A stretch of 64,000 nucleotides of DNA. It comes from Eonycteris spelaea (taxonomy: Eukaryota; Chordata; Mammalia; Chiroptera; Pteropodidae). The translations under genes were made by a program, and so were the position numbers. This document shows, piece after piece, positions 62,601 to 64,000 of the stretch. The notes beneath the pieces are model-generated. The model did no database searches, was not told where the DNA came from, and saw only the letters and a list, made by a program, of their open reading frames with translations. Where the stretch lies: contig PUFA01000077.1 in NCBI GenBank assembly GCA_003508835.1, forward strand, positions 6,338,001 through 6,402,000, given 5' to 3'. Position 1 is the first letter of the stretch, and every line of letters begins with the position of its first letter.

Positions 62601-63191
62601 AGCTGCATGGAAAGTACATACATTAACTTATTTACCCAGTCCCCTGCTGACAGGCATTTTGGTTGCTTGCAGTGGTATTTATAATCATAGTGCTAAAGCA
62701 AGTAATTTTGAATACATGTCATGAAGTGCAGGGTTTTGAATCTTGCATGCCAGTCCATGGTGTGCCAGGTAATTATGGGAATTTTTACACCGCGTTTCTC
62801 TCAGAATTCTAGCCAACCCACATGCCAGTGCACTTGATCTCATTCGGTCGCCACTTGGTTAACACCTGATCATACCTGTTAAATCAGCCTCTTGTTTTTC
62901 ATTAGCCTGTACATTCAGTTTGAGACACATTGCAATATAGTTTAATATACACTTAAGATTATTTGCTGGAGAAAAATAGAAAATGATTGAAAGTGTTTTG
63001 ATGGAATATTAATGTGGAATATACCATCATGTGGCACAATCATATTTATTATTGAATAACTATTACTGGAAATGTAGGTTTCTCATATACCTTTCAACTT
63101 GTGTTTCCTCGTGTTTAGGGACACGGTTTGCATGGGATAGGAGAAACCGTCCACATACCGTTTCCGTTTGACGAGACAGAACTACAAGGAG
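35551..63191 (+). CDS. FAM91A1: FAM91A1, exons 1-19 (residues 1-627; 3' end beyond window)
   Basis: FAM91A1 is a cytosolic trafficking protein that acts at the trans-Golgi network. It forms a complex with WDR11 and C17orf75 and binds TBC1D23, helping to capture endosome-derived, AP-1-type vesicles at golgin tethers. Nineteen exons splice in one frame: 35551-35622, 40751-40835, 41818-41969, 43605-43662, 44349-44416, 44960-45073, 46295-46385, 46790-46852, 50438-50544, 51776-51814, 52326-52438, 52869-52984, 53783-53895, 54170-54256, 56068-56200, 57246-57394, 58633-58767, 58910-59023 and 63119-63191. They total 1882 bp (627 codons plus one base). The product follows human FAM91A1 almost residue for residue, with conservative changes such as S16, K23, A174 and N365. 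The N-terminal FAM91 domain spans roughly residues 8-310 and the C-terminal domain begins near 370; the last quarter is missing. The ATG has A at -3. Every junction keeps GT-AG and phase. Confidence 0.97.
36000..36590. repeat. Pieces of the unassigned ancient repeat family (intron 1)
   Basis: First a 3'-type piece (GGCATTTAAATTGGGCCTGA, TTTTGAAGAGGCTTTGTAC), then a 5'-type piece at 36410-36590 (ACAAAAGACCCTGTCTTCAT). The order is reversed relative to other copies, so these are two insertions or a rearranged one. Confidence 0.5.
37165..37640 (+). repeat. L1 3' end (sense)
   Basis: Runs from GATAGATGGACCTAGAGGGT through CCATAAGATCTCACTTATAC to a poly(A)-like GAAAATAAATAAA end at about 37620. 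A 3'-truncated-type L1 insertion of laurasiatherian appearance. Confidence 0.85.
37840..38205 (+). repeat. L2 LINE fragment (sense)
   Basis: CTCCTTCAGGAAGATTTCCC, then CTTCTCATAGCACTTACC and GAGCACCTATCACATAGTTT follow L2 3' order. Confidence 0.7.
38525..38640 (-). repeat. L1 3' end (antisense)
   Basis: Reads GATGACATTGGTTAACGAAA and TTCAGCTGTACACTTTAACA, nearly the same text as at 59140-59185, so both come from one L1 subfamily. Confidence 0.75.
40751..40835 (+). CDS. FAM91A1: FAM91A1 exon 2 (residues 25-52 plus one base)
   Basis: Begins [16 protein letters not shown] after an (T)n-AG acceptor. Ends in phase 1 within a valine codon at a GTAAGT donor. It encodes part of the N-terminal FAM91 domain. 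Confidence 0.96.
41818..41969 (+). CDS. FAM91A1: FAM91A1 exon 3 (residues 53-103)
   Basis: Encodes [16 protein letters not shown] through YYTGIME and ends in phase 0 at GTGAGT. The acceptor is a strong CCCCCAG. It is the most highly charged part of the N-terminal domain. Confidence 0.97.
41970..43604 (+). other. FAM91A1: FAM91A1 intron 3
   Basis: A 1.6-kb intron. The open frame that runs from exon 3 into the intron up to 42227 is read-through and not coding. I recognise no repeat in it. Confidence 0.85.
43605..43662 (+). CDS. FAM91A1: FAM91A1 exon 4 (residues 104-122 plus one base)
   Basis: Encodes [19 protein letters not shown] and ends in phase 1 at GTAAGT. The acceptor, TTTTAAAAAG, is a weak one. 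Identity comes from the match to FAM91A1 and the unbroken phase on both sides. Confidence 0.95.
44349..44416 (+). CDS. FAM91A1: FAM91A1 exon 5 (residues 123-145)
   Basis: Completes Cys123 and continues [18 protein letters not shown], ending RSSK in phase 0 at GTAAGT. The acceptor is TCTTTCAG. Confidence 0.96.
44960..45073 (+). CDS. FAM91A1: FAM91A1 exon 6 (residues 146-183)
   Basis: Encodes [16 protein letters not shown] through YITEDDIK, a phase 0-0 exon of 114 bp. The donor is GTAGTT, with a mismatch at +5. An alanine stands where human has glycine just before YITEDD, from memory. Confidence 0.96.
45074..46294 (+). other. FAM91A1: FAM91A1 intron 6
   Basis: A 1.2-kb intron holding an antisense MIR near 45350-45600. 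Nothing else was recognised. Confidence 0.85.
45350..45600 (-). repeat. MIR SINE (antisense)
   Basis: GCTGTGTGCCAGGTGGTCAG, TTTAATTCTCATAACCCAGA and a GATCCTGAGTTCTTAATGAC end follow antisense MIR. Confidence 0.7.
46295..46385 (+). CDS. FAM91A1: FAM91A1 exon 7 (residues 184-213 plus one base)
   Basis: Encodes [15 protein letters not shown] through LDYNVVH. The acceptor is TTTTCCTAG, the donor GTAAGT, and it leaves phase 1. Confidence 0.96.
46790..46852 (+). CDS. FAM91A1: FAM91A1 exon 8 (residues 214-234 plus one base)
   Basis: Completes Ser214 and encodes [20 protein letters not shown]. The acceptor is TTTTCTAG and the donor GTAGGT. It leaves phase 1 within a valine codon completed by exon 9. 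Confidence 0.96.
47120..47400 (-). repeat. L1 fragment (antisense)
   Basis: GGTCATTTAGATTATTTCCA, then GGTTTTTGCTGTAATAATGA is the antisense L1M text seen again at 59940-59990. Confidence 0.6.
47560..48440. repeat. Possible decayed DNA transposon, unassigned
   Basis: A block that differs in composition from the surrounding intron, with short open frames on both strands. In one plus frame the order GGCTTCTCCATGACAAGGCC, then HPP-like codons and a WW-N-Y-E ending loosely recalls a mariner transposase. The resemblance is too weak to name it. Confidence 0.25.
48940..49230 (-). repeat. L1ME-type fragment (antisense)
   Basis: CAGCAGCCACTGTTAAGTTT and CACATAGGCATATATGTATA, then GGGGGACTATTCCATCTCG follow the antisense end of old L1M elements. 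Confidence 0.5.
49235..49410 (+). repeat. MIR SINE (sense)
   Basis: GTGCCTTGGTCTCCTTATCT, GTTAAGAGGATTATGTGAAA and CGTAGTGAGTGTTCAGTAGA are the 3' half of MIR. Confidence 0.7.
50438..50544 (+). CDS. FAM91A1: FAM91A1 exon 9 (residues 235-270)
   Basis: Completes Val235 and encodes [17 protein letters not shown] through DEHTNVAE. The acceptor is ATTTTAG and the donor GTAAGT, phase 0 at the end. Confidence 0.96.
50745..51500 (-). repeat. Ancient repeat split in two by a roughly 390-bp insertion
   Basis: The first half (50745-50900: GACAGTGATCCCATAAGATT) and the second half (51294-51500: ACCATCTAGGTTTGCGTAAG, GAAATCGCCTGTCACG) belong to one familiar mammalian repeat read antisense. Bases 50900-51293 between them are foreign to it and unidentified. 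Confidence 0.5.
51776..51814 (+). CDS. FAM91A1: FAM91A1 exon 10 (residues 271-283, 39 bp)
   Basis: A very short exon encoding [13 protein letters not shown], phase 0 at both ends, so skipping it would keep the frame. The acceptor is a strong CCTTTCCAG and the donor GTAGGT. Confidence 0.95.
52326..52438 (+). CDS. FAM91A1: FAM91A1 exon 11 (residues 284-320 plus two bases)
   Basis: Encodes [16 protein letters not shown] through [11 protein letters not shown] and leaves phase 2 at GTAAGT. The acceptor is TTGCAG. It closes the helical part of the N-terminal domain. Confidence 0.96.
52869..52984 (+). CDS. FAM91A1: FAM91A1 exon 12 (residues 321-359 plus one base)
   Basis: Encodes [16 protein letters not shown] through a low-complexity [14 protein letters not shown] stretch. 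This Ser/Thr/Asp-rich part is likely the flexible linker between the N- and C-terminal FAM91 domains. The donor GTCAGC has C at +3, the weakest-looking in the gene. The acceptor GAATAG has a poor pyrimidine tract, so the exon could be alternatively spliced. Confidence 0.95.
52985..53782 (+). other. FAM91A1: FAM91A1 intron 12
   Basis: A 0.8-kb intron mostly filled by one copy of the unassigned ancient repeat (about 53090-53560), ending in a T-rich tract before exon 13. Confidence 0.85.
53090..53560 (+). repeat. 5' part of the unassigned ancient repeat family
   Basis: Head TCATTCATTCAGCATGCAGC and GTCGGGCACTGTGCTACGG, then GAAGCCTTCATGGAGACGC. Decayed. Confidence 0.5.
53783..53895 (+). CDS. 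FAM91A1: FAM91A1 exon 13 (residues 360-397)
   Basis: Completes Ala360 and encodes [18 protein letters not shown], then [20 protein letters not shown], the start of the C-terminal FAM91 domain. The acceptor is TTTTTTCAG and the donor GTAAGT. Confidence 0.96.
54170..54256 (+). CDS. FAM91A1: FAM91A1 exon 14 (residues 398-426)
   Basis: Encodes [18 protein letters not shown] through FLIELEK, phase 0 at both ends. The acceptor is TTATTGCAG and the donor GTAGTC, with a mismatch at +5. Confidence 0.96.
54257..56067 (+). other. FAM91A1: FAM91A1 intron 14
   Basis: A 1.8-kb T-rich intron. A likely L2 3' end lies at 55490-55620 (GGACTCAGTGAATCC, then a TTGGATGAATTTA tail). Nothing else was recognised. 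Confidence 0.8.
55490..55620 (+). repeat. L2 3' end (sense)
   Basis: CATTACTCTATCCTTACATC and GTGAATCCTTGTTGGATGAA form a worn L2 tail. Confidence 0.5.
56068..56200 (+). CDS. FAM91A1: FAM91A1 exon 15 (residues 427-470 plus one base)
   Basis: Encodes [18 protein letters not shown] through TAQPEQPNH and leaves phase 1 at GTATGA. The next exon completes glycine, matching human GFPLDLL. Confidence 0.95.
56201..57245 (+). other. FAM91A1: FAM91A1 intron 15
   Basis: A 1.0-kb intron with no recognised repeat. A minus-strand 89-aa open frame at 56726-56995 has no family resemblance and is treated as chance. Confidence 0.8.
57246..57394 (+). CDS. FAM91A1: FAM91A1 exon 16 (residues 471-520)
   Basis: Encodes [33 protein letters not shown] and ends SSCTPQ at GTAAAG. 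It is more GC-rich than its neighbours and strongly conserved. Confidence 0.97.
57395..58632 (+). other. FAM91A1: FAM91A1 intron 16
   Basis: A 1.2-kb intron with an antisense MIR at about 58200-58445 preceded by a short (TAA)n run. Open frames of 64 and 68 aa on opposite strands near 57910-58110 overlap each other and look like chance. Confidence 0.8.
58200..58445 (-). repeat. MIR SINE (antisense) with (TAA)n
   Basis: TATGCCAGGTACTATTTTAA, CCTATGAGGTAGAGATTTTA and GAGGCACAGAGAGCTTAAGT are a well-kept antisense MIR. Confidence 0.8.
58633..58767 (+). CDS. FAM91A1: FAM91A1 exon 17 (residues 521-565)
   Basis: Encodes [17 protein letters not shown] through [12 protein letters not shown], phase 0-0. 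The acceptor is GATTACAG and the donor GTATGT. Intron 17 is only 142 bp. Confidence 0.96.
58910..59023 (+). CDS. FAM91A1: FAM91A1 exon 18 (residues 566-603)
   Basis: Encodes [17 protein letters not shown] through LTHSAVLIQ, phase 0-0. The acceptor is TTCCCCGTAG and the donor GTACAG is weak at +5. The first residue is Gly where I recall Ser in human. Confidence 0.96.
59095..59335 (-). repeat. L1 3' end (antisense)
   Basis: GGTGACATTGGTTAATGAAA, GTTTCAGCTGTACACTTTAA, then CCCAGTAACCACTAGTCTAT. Same subfamily as 38525-38640. Confidence 0.8.
59510..60310 (-). repeat. L1M LINE 3' region (antisense)
   Basis: Follows antisense L1M continuously: TAGATATAATTCACATAGCA, TACAGTATGTGGTCTTTTGT, TTGATGGACATTTGAGTTGT, GGCTAGGAGTGGAAATACTA and AGTGGGTGTGAAGGTGTAAT. 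About 800 bp, no intact frame. Confidence 0.9.
60470..61530 (+). repeat. Copy of the unassigned ancient repeat family
   Basis: Head TGTGCCATGTTCCCTGTTAA, then CCTTCAGGGAACTTAAGTC, GATCAGCCTGGTGACTGCG, GAGTCCAGGTAAGAGATGAG and GAGATATCTAGTAGGTAATC, in the order of 22310-23500. An L2-like tail (60780-60880) may be inserted in it. Confidence 0.55.
61540..61775 (+). repeat. MIR SINE (sense)
   Basis: AAATCTTGAATCTACCACTT, CACCTGCAAACTGGAGATAA and TTATAAGGTTGCTGAAAAGA form a nearly complete MIR. Confidence 0.8.
62330..62690 (-). repeat. L1ME-type fragment (antisense)
   Basis: CACTGCTCTTCAGACATCCT, CATGCTTTTTCCACTTAGCA and GGCATTTTGGTTGCTTGCAG resemble the antisense 3' part of old L1M elements. 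Confidence 0.5.
63119..63191 (+). CDS. FAM91A1: FAM91A1 exon 19 (residues 604-627 plus one base)
   Basis: Encodes [18 protein letters not shown] and ends ETELQG plus one base at a weak GTACCT donor. The next exon should begin within the codon for Glu (human EFTRVNMG) and was not found in the remaining 809 bases. Confidence 0.95.
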
Positions 63192-64000
63192 GTACCTCAC
63201 TTGTGATTTGTATCCTTTTAATGAACCTCTTTATCATTAAACTTTGTCAGCACTTTGGTGGAAAACATAGTACGGAGTGAGTGCTTAAAATTTTGAAGTT
63301 CTAGGGCCATACCATTCTGCTTTTAAAGAGTTGGCAAAAGATAGTTTTCTGTCACATGCCTTTCCCCACTGAACTAGTAGAGCAAGACTCAGCGCCTTTG
63401 AAAGGATGCTGGTCTGTCTTGGAGATGAAGAGAGTAAGTAGGTGTCTGCGTAGGTGGAAGACTGGGTTTTCTGAACGTTTAGCCTTTTAGTTTCTTTTTG
63501 TTGTTTGTTTATTTGGACATGACAAGTCATATGGAAGATTTTATGCTTAGAAAGTTTTTTCTTTTCTCCCAATATTACATACTGGTTTTCTTTCAGGGAC
63601 TTTTTTAGGTAATTTAGAAATGGATGCTAATGAATATTTGTATACTACTTCACAGTTTACAGAGCACTTGCATATATTTCCCATTTTCACGATTTGTTTT
63701 TGCTGTAAAATTTTACTTTTGCCTTAGAGGATTTGAGTGGATTGCAGACTAAGGTAGTTAAAATCAAGGGGGGGAAGCACTAACAGTATTTGATGAAAGA
63801 TGCTCAGAGAATTTCTGTAAAAATGAATTCATTCTTCCTTTTTTCTAATATAGAAGATAGTTTTTCTCTTTTGAATGTTAAGAAAATATGTATATTTAAA
63901 AGAAAGATACAATCTGATTAAAACTTAACATATTTGTATAGCACTTGTGTTTCTTGCTCTATGCAAAACTGTCTAATTTATTTTTCTAAGTTTTAGAGCC
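63192..64000 (+). other. FAM91A1: FAM91A1 intron 19 (runs off right edge)
   Basis: An AT-rich intron start with no recognised repeat or exon. A 95-aa minus-strand open frame at 63285-63572 has no family resemblance. Confidence 0.8.

Larger units (their letters stand above)
59024..63118 (+). other. FAM91A1: FAM91A1 intron 18
   Basis: A 4.1-kb intron packed with ancient repeats: antisense L1 (59095-59335), antisense L1M (59510-60310), the unassigned family (about 60470-61530), a MIR (61540-61775) and another antisense L1 (62330-62690). Bases 61776-62330 and 62690-63118 show nothing recognisable. Confidence 0.85.

Overview
This is a vertebrate nuclear chromosome segment, almost certainly from a placental mammal. 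Small exons with GT-AG splice sites sit in long introns, there is one CpG-island promoter, and ancient mammalian repeats (MIR, L2, L1M, MLT1 LTRs, MER20 and MER5 hAT elements) are scattered throughout. I saw no primate Alu, rodent B1/B2, ruminant Bov, pig PRE, carnivore tRNA-Lys or microbat Ves SINEs. The youngest-looking L1 3' ends (about 37165-37640, 38525-38640 and 59095-59335) resemble laurasiatherian, possibly bat, L1s. That placement is tentative and rests on memory of repeat families.

Two protein genes are present, arranged head to head. On the minus strand, the 5' end of ANXA13 (annexin A13) occupies about 1-15109. It consists of the first coding exon (MGNRH, 15095-15109), the alternative exon specific to isoform b (13880-14001), and intron running off the left edge. 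On the plus strand, FAM91A1 starts in a CpG island (about 35190-35790) with its ATG at 35551. Nineteen coding exons are resolved, to 63191, encoding residues 1-627 of a protein known to be about 838 residues in human. The rest of the gene lies beyond the right edge. The two start codons are about 20.4 kb apart. This matches the human 8q24.13 order ANXA13-FAM91A1.

The intergenic interval (15110 to about 35190) holds a decayed antisense L1ME, a (GT)n run, an MLT1 LTR on each strand, several copies of an ancient repeat I could not name, MIR, L2 and MER20 elements, and an 11-bp-period AT-rich minisatellite. I found no further protein gene, tRNA, rRNA, CRISPR array or intact mobile element. Most open frames in the window are chance, GC-rich or repeat-derived.

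The strongest observation is that the ANXA13 isoform-b exon is 122 bp rather than the 123 bp expected, with one G missing near its start. The remembered human reading frame is recovered almost end to end if that base is allowed for. If real, the apical-transport isoform b is broken in this animal, while isoform a, which skips the exon, would be unaffected. Nothing here looks like a new multi-gene system. The other findings are local structures (perfect hairpins, an AT minisatellite, an upstream ORF, unexplained CpG-bearing patches) at modest interest.
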